Assembly: GCF_013370205.1 (NCBI RefSeq)
Contig: NZ_JABWGV010000003.1
Location: 248,001 to 312,000 of the forward strand
DNA length: 64,000 bases
From: Qipengyuania atrilutea
GTDB lineage: Bacteria > Pseudomonadota > Alphaproteobacteria > Sphingomonadales > Sphingomonadaceae
Reading direction: 5' to 3'
Positions 1-6,754 of the stretch are shown here, piece by piece. Both the position numbers and the translations under genes were made by a program. The notes beneath the pieces were generated by a model that worked only from the letters and a program-made list of their open reading frames with translations, did not search any database and was not told the DNA's origin. The first letter of the stretch is position 1, and every line of letters starts with the position of its first letter.

Positions 1-546
1 TCGCAGATAGCGCCGTAAGCCCTTGCCGGCTCCGCGCTTGCGGCGATGTGGCATGTAGCGCGCGATGACCTCTGCCGCTTCGTCCGGTGAAGAGAAACCG
101 GTCTCCACGTGCTCCTCCATAAAGCCGACTACGCGCATAACGCCCCCCGTCTCCATACGCGGCGCGATGTCGACGAGAGTGAGCGACGCGAAGCGGCCCG
201 GCGCAAGGTGTCCTTCGGCGATCAGTCCGGCCAACCCGCCAAGGGAGGCCCCGACGAGCGCTGGCTTGCGGTCCATTTTTGAAGCGATCGCAACGAGATC
301 TGAAGCGAAGTCGCGCGTTTCGTAAGCGCCCTCGGCAGACCATTCGCTGTCGCCATGACCGCGCATATCAATTGCGATCGGACGAAATCCCGCATTGGCG
401 AGATCGGCTGTGACACGTTTCCATGCGTGACGGGTCTGGCCGCCCCCATGCGCGAGCAAGACCGGTAAAGCATCGGCATTTCCGGTCGCTTCGGCTGCTA
501 TGGAGATGCCACCATTTCCCCCGATATGGAAAGTTTGCGACTGCAT
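1..546 (-). CDS. alpha/beta hydrolase, 3' end beyond window edge
   Basis: The frame starts with ATG at 546 and stays open to base 1, giving 182 residues of an alpha/beta-hydrolase fold protein whose C-terminus lies outside the window. Visible features are an oxyanion-type loop HGGGQTRHAW near residue 33, the segment DMRGHGDS after strand 4 and the nucleophile elbow GASLGG near residue 98, with Ser as expected nucleophile. The second acid (D in LVDIAPR) is present; the catalytic His would lie in the missing part. There is no signal peptide, so it is probably cytoplasmic. The substrate cannot be read from the sequence. It is divergent from a broken MarR gene, and a perfect palindrome lies 15 bp upstream of its start, so MarR-type control of this hydrolase is a reasonable inference. 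Confidence 0.85.
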   Translation of the reverse strand, partial: MQSQTFHIGGNGGISIAAEATGNADALPVLLAHGGGQTRHAWKRVTADLANAGFRPIAIDMRGHGDSEWSAEGAYETRDFASDLVAIASKMDRKPALVGASLGGLAGLIAEGHLAPGRFASLTLVDIAPRMETGGVMRVVGFMEEHVETGFSSPDEAAEVIARYMPHRRKRGAGKGLRRYLR

Positions 547-561
547 ACCGCAACCTCATAT

Positions 562-577
562 TGTAAATCGATTTACA
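562..577. promoter_or_regulatory. 16-bp perfect palindrome, likely MarR operator
   Basis: TGTAAATCGATTTACA is its own reverse complement. It lies between the divergent hydrolase (start 546) and the broken MarR gene (from about 641). Size and symmetry fit the operator of a dimeric MarR protein. Which protein binds it is inference; no second copy was seen before the intact MarR gene at 1305. Confidence 0.6.
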
Positions 578-640
578 GTAAACGGCTTTATTTCCTGATC
601 CGCTATGGTAGGTTGCCCTAGATGGCTGCCATGACGGGCT

Positions 641-1098
641 ATGACGCGGATACAAAGGGGGGCAAGTTCCCTCACCGATACCGATCGGCTGTTCTTTCTT
701 ATGGAGGAAGTGACCCGGCGTTTGCGCAGGACCGCCGATTCTTCGGTTGAACAATTCGGGCTCACGCGGACGCAATGGAGTATATTGGCTTATCTTTCGG
801 AGCCCAGGCATGACCCAGACAGAGCTGGCTCGGGAACTGAAGCTAGAGCGCGCTAGCATCGGCCAGACTATTGATCGCCTGGAAGAACTTGAGCTGGTGG
901 AAAGACGCAGGCGCGAAGAACGACAGGCGCGTTTGGCGGGTTCATTTACGCCCTGCCGCAATCGAGCTACTTCCCAAGATGCGAGTAGAAGCTGATGCAA
1001 TGTATGCTCGCTTGCTCGGGGGGATCCGTTTTGGGGAACTGGAGCGCTTACGCGGATCGCTGGCTAGGATGCATGACAATCTGGGCAGCGAGCCATAA
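641..1098 (+). pseudogene. MarR-family regulator with two +1 frameshifts
   Basis: Three overlapping frames together spell one MarR protein. Frame one (from 641) gives the N-terminal helix with LFFLMEEVTRRLRRTADSS and ends in the QWSILAYLSEP segment. One extra base near 808-810 moves to the frame with MTQTELARELKLERASIGQT (the recognition helix region). A second extra base near 920-924 moves to the frame with NDRRVWRVHLRP (the wing) and the C-terminal dimer helices up to the stop at 1098. The intact gene at 1305 encodes the same elements in one frame, which makes the reconstruction firm. Either the gene is dead or two single-base insertion errors are present in the sequence. The start is uncertain; 641 is the first ATG in the right frame. 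Confidence 0.8.
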
Positions 1099-1304
1099 TC
1101 ACTCGAAATCGAGCCCATGCCCCGCGTTCACGCCCGCGTTTGCCCTTCAGGGGGTCTGATGCTCAGATGAGGGACGCCGAGCGCATGCGATCATAACATC
1201 CCGGCAGTCGTGGCAGGCGAGGTGGCCGGAGCCCCCGCACTCACCCAGCGCAGTTCGGTTCCTTATCAGCTTGAGCGACCATCGGATTCAGTTTCTGCTG
1301 TAGC

Positions 1305-1892
1305 GTGAAATCAGCGAGTGTTTGCATGGCGGCACTGCTAGCGAATATGGTTGACGCTGAGCTTGAACACGCCAGGCATGCGCGAGCCTTCCAAGATAGC
1401 GCTATGGATAAGCATATGCCGAAAGATGAGATACGTGATTACGCCCCCAACGAAAAGGATGACATCCTTTATTTGCTAGAAGAGGTGAACAGGACCGCTC
1501 GGCGGACCTTCGACGCTCTGATCGTGGGGCTCGACCTCAATCAAACACAATGGCGGATCATCGCGTCCTTGTTGCGAGAACCTACGCTAACACAGACCGA
1601 GATTTCTCGCCTGCTCGAGCTTGAATCGGCGACGATAGGACAGGCTGTCGCAGTTTTGGTTGAAAAAGGTTTGATCGAGCGAGAGCGGGCGGCGCACGAT
1701 CGAAGGGTTTGGAACCTCCACCTCACCGAGCAAGTAAGAACCATCTGGCCGGAACTGCGCGAAGCGGCTGATCGACTCCACGAAATTCTCTGGAAGGGAA
1801 TGTCTGCGCCTCAAATCGACCTCCTGCGTACGATGCTTCGAAAAGTTGCGGAGAATCAGAAGCAGGCTGACACTTGCGAAGAAAGCCGATGA
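1305..1892 (+). CDS. MarR-family transcriptional regulator
   Basis: A winged-helix regulator of the MarR family. The N-terminal dimer helix (LYLLEEVNRTARRTFDAL), the winged-helix part with QTQWRIIASLL and LTQTEISRLLELESATIGQAV, and the wing AHDRRVWNLHLT are all visible, followed by C-terminal dimerisation helices. The longest frame begins with GTG at 1305 (195 residues); ATG codons at 1404 or 1416 would give the more usual length of about 160 residues and are equally plausible, since no strong ribosome binding site marks any of them. It is a paralogue of the frameshifted gene just upstream, so the two arose by tandem duplication or joint transfer. Its stop overlaps the start of the kinase gene as ATGA, so both are probably one transcript. 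The ligand is unknown. Confidence 0.85.
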   Translation: MKSASVCMAALLANMVDAELEHARHARAFQDSAMDKHMPKDEIRDYAPNEKDDILYLLEEVNRTARRTFDALIVGLDLNQTQWRIIASLLREPTLTQTEISRLLELESATIGQAVAVLVEKGLIERERAAHDRRVWNLHLTEQVRTIWPELREAADRLHEILWKGMSAPQIDLLRTMLRKVAENQKQADTCEESR

Positions 1893-3475
1893 AGCATGAT
1901 CTGGAAAACAGTGTCGGTGAACTGACGCGGCTAGCAGAACTCGGTCAGATTTTCGCCCGGCACGGTCTGAAAAATCTCGGAAGCTTGCTTGGCTTTATGC
2001 CGGTTTCGGAGAATGAGCCAGATACCGAGGACTTGCGTCCTGCATCGGTGGTGGCGCTGTTGCGCGATGTCGGCCCTGTCGGAATAAAGCTTGGCCAGCT
2101 CCTGGCGACCAGAAGCGATCTGTTTACACAACCCTGGATTTCCGCGTTCGGCACTCTCCACGACCAGGTGGAACCGCTGCCGTTCGATAAGATCGAACCG
2201 GTGATTGTATCGGCTTGGGGCAGCGACTGGGAACGTGAATTCGCCGCTTTCGAGAGAAACCCGATCGCCTCAGCCTCTATCGCGCAGACTTATGTCGCAA
2301 CCCTGCTGGACGGAAGCGAGACTATCGTGAAAATCCGCCGACCCGGCATGGCGTCCAGGATCGAGGCGGACATGAGGCTGTTGACACGGCTCGCGGGCCT
2401 CGCCGAGCGTCGGTCAAGCGACATTGCTCGCTATCGACCCGTGGAATTCCTTCAGACATTCGCCAAGAATTTAGCGCGGGAGATGGACCTGGCGGCAGAA
2501 GCACGTGCCTGTGAAAGGATTGGCGGTTATCTGGAGATGCTTGGGGTGAAGACGCCCGCGATCCACTGGGAACTCACAGGCTTGACGATCAATGTGCAGG
2601 AAGCCCTGGGCGGAAAGCCCGCGTCGCGGCACCCGGCAACTGATCCGGCAGGGAATGCCCAGTTCGCGAAGCGCTATGCCGATGCAGTGCTACGGATGAT
2701 CCTTCTCAATGGAGAGTTTCATGGCGACCCGCATCCCGGCAACGTCTTCTGGATGGAAGGGAACCAGGTAGGCTTCATCGATTTCGGCTCGGTCGGCTTT
2801 CTCAGCGGCGCGCGGCGTCAGGAAATCGTCCGACTGATTTTCGCTATCGCGAACGGACAGATAGACAAGGTGGCCGATCTGCTGCTCGACTGGGCAGGCA
2901 ATCCACTCGTGGATCGCGCGCAATTGGTGATGGACCTGGATGAGCTGATCGCGGAATTTAGCGGCACAGCTCTTGCCGGGATAGAATTCGCGGCAATTTT
3001 CGATCGGGTTTTCGGATTGTTGCGCGATTATCGCCTCGTATTGCCGCCCGACCTCGCTATTTTGCTGCGCACCCTGCTGACCGCAGAGGGCTTCGTTCGC
3101 TCTTTGGCGCCGGACTACAATATCGCCGAAGAAACGAAGCCGATCGTGATGCAATTGTTTGCCGAGCGATTTTCGATCGGAGCCGCGCGGGATCATTTGG
3201 CCAAGGTCCGCAGTGGCCTGCTTGATTTCTCGGCATCGCTGCCCGAGCTAATCGATAACGTTGCCTCGGTCGCTCGATCAGGTACGATTCAGGTATCCAT
3301 CGACCCAGCCAGTCTGAACCATCTGACGCGGGAAGAGGACCGCAGCACCCCCGTCAAGGGTCCGGTGGTGGCAGCGTTGATCATCTCTGCCGCATTGCTG
3401 GCCGACCAATCGTTGTTACTGGCAGGAATTGTTCTGGCTTTCGCGGGAATAGCACTCATTCCTAGATGGAACTGA
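1889..3475 (+). CDS. UbiB/AarF (ABC1/ADCK) family kinase-like protein
   Basis: A 528-residue member of the atypical ABC1/UbiB kinase family, associated in other organisms with ubiquinone biosynthesis and lipid homeostasis. Visible are the family-specific GIKLGQLLATRSD (the KxGQ motif) near residue 65, the Ala/Ser loop SASIAQTYVA, the lysine strand VKIRRPG, the catalytic HGDPHPGN near residue 275 and the metal-binding IDFGSVG. The C-terminus carries two hydrophobic stretches (AALIISAALLAD and LLLAGIVLAFAGIAL), matching the membrane tail of UbiB. The start at 1889 overlaps the MarR stop by four bases; an upstream TTG at 1874 is less likely. It is coupled to a MarR gene in an accessory region, so it is likely an extra copy and not the housekeeping ubiB. 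Its own role is not shown. Confidence 0.85.
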   Translation: MKHDLENSVGELTRLAELGQIFARHGLKNLGSLLGFMPVSENEPDTEDLRPASVVALLRDVGPVGIKLGQLLATRSDLFTQPWISAFGTLHDQVEPLPFDKIEPVIVSAWGSDWEREFAAFERNPIASASIAQTYVATLLDGSETIVKIRRPGMASRIEADMRLLTRLAGLAERRSSDIARYRPVEFLQTFAKNLAREMDLAAEARACERIGGYLEMLGVKTPAIHWELTGLTINVQEALGGKPASRHPATDPAGNAQFAKRYADAVLRMILLNGEFHGDPHPGNVFWMEGNQVGFIDFGSVGFLSGARRQEIVRLIFAIANGQIDKVADLLLDWAGNPLVDRAQLVMDLDELIAEFSGTALAGIEFAAIFDRVFGLLRDYRLVLPPDLAILLRTLLTAEGFVRSLAPDYNIAEETKPIVMQLFAERFSIGAARDHLAKVRSGLLDFSASLPELIDNVASVARSGTIQVSIDPASLNHLTREEDRSTPVKGPVVAALIISAALLADQSLLLAGIVLAFAGIALIPRWN

Positions 3476-3552
3476 TAAGACCACACACAATGAACGCTTA
3501 GACCACGGCCGCCCGGCACCGATATTGGCTACATCAAGGGAGAAGAGTGGAA

Positions 3553-3639
3553 ATGACCGAACAGAAACCTGCCGAAGCGGTGCCTGCCGCCACCATGCTG
3601 CTGACCTGCCCCATCAGGGTGGTCCACCGGTTAAGTTAG
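3553..3639 (+). pseudogene. 5' fragment of a gene cut by the IS remnant
   Basis: An ATG at 3553 preceded by GGGAGAAG opens a frame reading MTEQKPAEAVPAATMLLTC, after which it runs into the terminal sequence of the IS3 remnant and stops at 3639. The string PAATMLL resembles the first strand of NUDIX hydrolases, but 20 native residues are too few to name it. The rest of the gene is not seen on the other side of the IS remnant. Confidence 0.4.
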
Positions 3640-4354
3640 AGTTCCGGCGGTTGGGGTCGCCCTGCTGGGCGGCCTGGAGCGCAGCGTAAGGCAGCATGGC
3701 AGGACGAGGCAAGATCGTTTGTGGGGCCGGCGGCTGGTAGCCCAGCGAAGAGTGTGGCCGGACGGTGTTGTAGTGGATACGCCAGCGCTCGATCAGGATG
3801 ATTGCCTCCTTCAGAGTGTAGAAGATCTCCCCGTTGAGAAGCTCATCCCTGAGCTTGCCGTTGAAGGATTCGTTGTAGCCATTCTCCCATGGTGATCCGG
3901 GTTCGATGTAGAGAGTCTTCACACCAATCCGCCAGAGCCAGTCGCGCACGGCATGAGAAGTGAACTCAGCGCCATTATCGCTACGGATGTGATCAGGCGG
4001 ACCATGGCGTTGGAACAGCTCGGTCAGCACGGCCAGGACATCATCGCTCTTGAGCTTGCGCTGGACATGGATCGCCAGGCACTGGCGGCTGTACTCGTCG
4101 ATCACGGTAAGCATGCGGAAGGCCTTGCCGTCATGGGTGCGATCCATGACGAAGTCGTAGCTCCACACATGGCCACTATATTGCGGACGCAGCCTCACGC
4201 ATGATCCATCGTTGAACCACAGACGCCCGCGCTTTGGCTGTCTCTGCGGAACCTTGAGCCCTTCACGGCGCCAGATCCGCTCGACCCGCTTGGCGTTCAC
4301 CAACCAACTTTCATTGCGCAGCAGCGCCGTGATCCGGCGATAGCCGTAGCGACC
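3614..4354 (-). pseudogene. IS3-family transposase OrfB fragment
   Basis: This is the C-terminal part of an IS3-family DDE transposase. The HTH_21 segment begins abruptly with [16 protein letters not shown] at about 4354; the integrase core follows with the first Asp in [12 protein letters not shown], the second in IRSDNGAEF and the Glu in [15 protein letters not shown], and the typical end [13 protein letters not shown]. The DDE triad is therefore intact. Missing are roughly the first 40 residues of OrfB, the complete orfA and the frameshift window needed for the fusion transposase, so the element should be unable to move by itself. The stop codon at 3614-3616 lies at or beyond the IS end. 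Confidence 0.85.
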
Positions 4355-4355
4355 A
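3618..4355 (-). mobile_element. IS3-family element remnant
   Basis: The segment encodes the larger part of an IS3-type transposase. The left end is marked by TGGTCCACCGGTTAAG at about 3620, where the interrupted gene from 3553 ends. On the right, homology to the transposase stops near 4354, inside the orfB helix-turn-helix region, so orfA and the other terminal repeat are missing. The right junction fuses directly to the toprim gene. Boundaries are approximate because only one terminal sequence is present. Confidence 0.75.
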
Positions 4356-5094
4356 CGCTCTCAGGCACGCTGACGAGACCGAAGCGCTCATTGCCCAGGG
4401 TTGCCCAGACGGGAATGCCGGTGAGAGCATAGGCCGACATCGCGCTCTCGACCCCCTCGGCAAGGCCAAGCTTGCCGGAAACTGGAGCGAAGAGACGAAC
4501 GGCAGCTTCACCGAGCGCGCCGAGCGCGCGTTTCGGCTTTTCGAAAGCGGCCTTGCCTGAAGCCTCGGTAGACAGGAACGTGCGGTGGATGGCGATCGGG
4601 CCCTCGTCGAGGCTGACTGCCGCGATCATGGCGGGCAGAAAGCGGGCCCGTCCTTTCGGGCCAAGCGGCGTTCGTGGATGGAAGCGGAGCGCCGGAGATG
4701 CGGCGAGGATGCCGCGGCTTTCAAGATATGCCTTTACCGGACTGGCACGCAGTGGCTGTGCATCGCGCCAGATCCTCAGCGCTACCGCCGAGGGTTTGCG
4801 GGTGCTGGTCGATTCGGGTTCGTTGGTGGTCGCAGAACCTGAAAAAAGCGCCGGTGCCTCGAAACCTTCACGCGCCAATGCAGACAATACGCTCTGCTGA
4901 TCGCATCCCGCAAAGCAATGGAAAAGGATGGCCTGTCGGCCGAGCGACACACCGAGTGACGGCGTGCGGTCATCATGCGCGGGGCAACAGGCCATGCCCT
5001 TTGTGCCGGACCATTTGCCCCCTCGCGATTCGCAAATGCGACGGGCGGTCCCGGCAAGCGACCGGTTGGGATGAGTTTGGACAGACAGGGACAT
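4297..5094 (-). pseudogene. zinc-finger/toprim primase-like protein, C-terminus lost at IS junction
   Basis: From ATG 5094 (behind GAGGAG) the frame encodes a protein of the DUF7146/toprim kind found on sphingomonad mobile elements. Near residue 35 there is a CHC2-like zinc finger (CCPAHDDRTPS then HCFAGC), and a toprim fold begins at LGLAEGVESAMSAYALTGIPVWATLG, where the Glu of the toprim motif is present. After VSVPESV the frame crosses at about 4355 into the IS3 remnant, and the last 20 or so residues up to the stop at 4297 are IS-derived. The toprim DxD strand expected next is lost, so catalytic function is doubtful. Such proteins are thought to prime replication after conjugative transfer or excision. 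It is divergent from the transglycosylase and may share the LexA-like site at 5184. Confidence 0.75.
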
Positions 5095-5183
5095 GCGAGC
5101 TCCTCAGCGTGCAAAGTGGCCCCCTCATCAGCGTTCCTCTCCTCTCCCAAAGGCAGGCGTTCGCCGCTTTCCTACAGGCACAT

Positions 5184-5198
5184 GTTCTATCTATGTTC
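5184..5198. promoter_or_regulatory. candidate LexA (SOS) box GTTC-N7-GTTC
   Basis: GTTCTATCTATGTTC is an exact match to the direct-repeat LexA box GTTC-N7-GTTC known from alphaproteobacteria. It sits 35 bp before the transglycosylase start (5233) and about 90 bp before the toprim gene start (5094), in the only divergent control region of this mobile module. Binding is inferred from the pattern alone. Confidence 0.55.
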
Positions 5199-5232
5199 TC
5201 TTGGGATTCGAATCAATGGAGCACCAATCGAG

Positions 5233-5817
5233 ATGACCTCCCTCAATCGTCTGACCGCGATAGCGGTCGCCTGTCTGGGGATGATCGCGACCTCCTCACA
5301 GCAAGTTCGCGCCCAGGATTTCACCTTGTTCGAACACGCGGTCGTTCCGCCGAAGACGGACCAGCAGCCGGCAAGGCAATATCTTCCTGCAATCTACCAG
5401 GCCGAGCCAGCAAACATATCCTATCGGGAAAGCCTGTATATGGCGGCGATAGCCGAGGCTGAGCGCCGTTACGGGCTTCCGACCAACCTGCTTCGTGCTC
5501 TTATCTGGGCTGAATCCCGCTTTAATCCGATGGCTGTGAGTCCAGCCGGTGCTGCCGGGCTGGCGCAGCTTATGCCGGCCACGGCGCGCGAACTGGGCGT
5601 CCGGAACCGTCATGACCCTCTTGCATCGATCGACGGTGGCGCCCGGTATCTTCGCGATATGTTGGACCGGTTCGACGCGGTCCACCTGGCCTTGGCTGGT
5701 TACAATGCGGGCCCAGGTGCCGTCTCCCGATCACGCGGCATTCCCAGCAACGGTGAAACACCGCAATATGTCCGGTCCGTGTTGGGACGTTGGCAAGCAA
5801 TTGGTACGTACAATTGA
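5233..5817 (+). CDS. secreted lytic transglycosylase (SLT domain)
   Basis: A 194-residue periplasmic lytic transglycosylase that would cleave the glycan strand of peptidoglycan. The ATG at 5233 gives a signal peptide (LTAIAVACLGMIATSSQQVRAQD). The SLT domain spans about residues 70-185: YGLPTNLLRALIWAESRFNP with the catalytic Glu, the typical PAGAAGLAQLMPATARELGV, then ARYLRDML and LALAGYNAGPGAV. Small stand-alone SLT proteins of this size often belong to conjugation systems (VirB1/TrbN-like), and its position in the integrase module fits that. No other transfer genes are in the window, so a role in transfer is inference. It is divergent from the toprim gene and probably heads a rightward operon with the nuclease. 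Confidence 0.88.
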   Translation: MTSLNRLTAIAVACLGMIATSSQQVRAQDFTLFEHAVVPPKTDQQPARQYLPAIYQAEPANISYRESLYMAAIAEAERRYGLPTNLLRALIWAESRFNPMAVSPAGAAGLAQLMPATARELGVRNRHDPLASIDGGARYLRDMLDRFDAVHLALAGYNAGPGAVSRSRGIPSNGETPQYVRSVLGRWQAIGTYN

Positions 5818-5881
5818 CGAAACTGCCTGATTTCCGGCTATTGTCTGAAATCATGTGCCGGAATGAAAACGGACAACGCTA

Positions 5882-6433
5882 GTGAATGAGACCCCCGGTG
5901 AGCCGTTCGATTTTCGCAAGTCGTTGAAGGCACAGAAGCGCCGGAAGCTGAGAAAGGAGATCGCGTTGGGATTGGGAGCATTCGCGATCGTATTTGCTGG
6001 AGGGATGCTGGCACTCACCTGGCCAGTCCATGATGCCAGCATTGCTAACGACGATCAGCAGCCTCAAACTTTATTCCAGCAAGCGAGCTTCCCACAATTC
6101 GACATTTGCGGATCCGTCCGGCGCACATGCGTCGTGGATGGAGATACCTTCTGGCTTGATGGCGTAAAGATCCGCATTGCTGACATCGATACACCAGAGA
6201 TCAGCGAGCCTCGTTGCGATTATGAATACCAACTCGGCATGCGCGCGACGCATCGCCTTGTCGAATTGCTCAATGGCGGACCCTTTGAACTGAGGACCAT
6301 CGGAAGCAGAGATGAGGATCAGTACGGTCGTAAACTGCGGGTCGTAACGCGCGGCGGCCGCTCGCTTGGCGATCAGTTGGTCAGCGAAGGGCTGGCGCGG
6401 ACCTGGACCGGGCGACGTGAACCATGGTGCTGA
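5882..6433 (+). CDS. membrane-anchored thermonuclease-family (SNase-like) protein
   Basis: 183 residues: a basic cytoplasmic N-terminus (KSLKAQKRRKLRKE), one membrane segment (IALGLGAFAIVFAGGMLALTW, about residues 27-47), then a staphylococcal-nuclease OB-fold facing the periplasm. The catalytic pattern is visible: VDGDTFWLDG, KIRIADIDTPE with the Arg, Asp and Glu of the active site, and YGRKLRV with the second Arg. The two Cys pairs (CGSVRRTC, CDY, terminal WC) could form disulfides. Proteins of this kind are common in sphingomonad integrative elements. The start ATG follows TAG directly; GTG at 5881 is off frame. It overlaps the DUF6961 gene by ten bases. The job in the element, such as degrading incoming DNA or helping transfer, is unknown. 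Confidence 0.85.
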   Translation: MNETPGEPFDFRKSLKAQKRRKLRKEIALGLGAFAIVFAGGMLALTWPVHDASIANDDQQPQTLFQQASFPQFDICGSVRRTCVVDGDTFWLDGVKIRIADIDTPEISEPRCDYEYQLGMRATHRLVELLNGGPFELRTIGSRDEDQYGRKLRVVTRGGRSLGDQLVSEGLARTWTGRREPWC

Positions 6434-6618
6434 ACCGCGATCAAGAATTGTGGGCCGTTGCACTTTGGGTCGAAAAGAACCATGGCGAAGAGGGAGCCGC
6501 GTTTATCGCAAAGCAGATCCAGCGACTTTCCAACGAAGGGGACGAGGCAGGCATAGCAACGTGGAAGACTGTTGCTGAACGGTTCGATCAGCTTAGCTGC
6601 CAAAGCTCTGCGAACTGA
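6424..6618 (+). CDS. DUF6961-family small protein
   Basis: A 64-residue soluble, helical, acidic protein (MVLNRDQELWAVALWVEKNHG...). The segment ELWAVALWVEKNHGEEGAAF followed by IAKQIQRL and a GDEAGIATWKTVAERF helix matches the small DUF6961 proteins seen near integrases and nucleases in sphingomonad genomes. It starts ten bases before the stop of the SNase-like gene, so the two are probably translated together. No catalytic motif is visible and no function is established. Confidence 0.75.
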   Translation: MVLNRDQELWAVALWVEKNHGEEGAAFIAKQIQRLSNEGDEAGIATWKTVAERFDQLSCQSSAN

Positions 6619-6629
6619 GGCTCAGCACG

Positions 6630-6734
6630 ATGCGGAAGTGGCTTAAAGTCTGGGGCATCAGAATTGAGTTCGCCTTGCTCGCGTCAGTGTCCCTGATAGG
6701 GCTCGTCCTGAGCCTTCAATCCTGCACTGGCTGA
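6630..6734 (+). CDS. 34-residue single-span membrane peptide
   Basis: An ATG at 6630, eleven bases after the DUF6961 stop, opens a 34-residue frame: basic N-terminus (MRKWLKVWGIR) and one hydrophobic helix (IEFALLASVSLIGLVLSL) ending in QSCTG. The same strand and tight spacing to DUF6961 and SNase genes suggest that it is a third cistron of this small operon. A ribosome binding site is only weak (TGAGG about ten bases upstream). It is shorter than usual annotation limits; the coding call rests on position and membrane topology. Confidence 0.5.
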   Translation: MRKWLKVWGIRIEFALLASVSLIGLVLSLQSCTG

Positions 6735-6754
6735 GAAGAAATTCGTTCTTCCGA

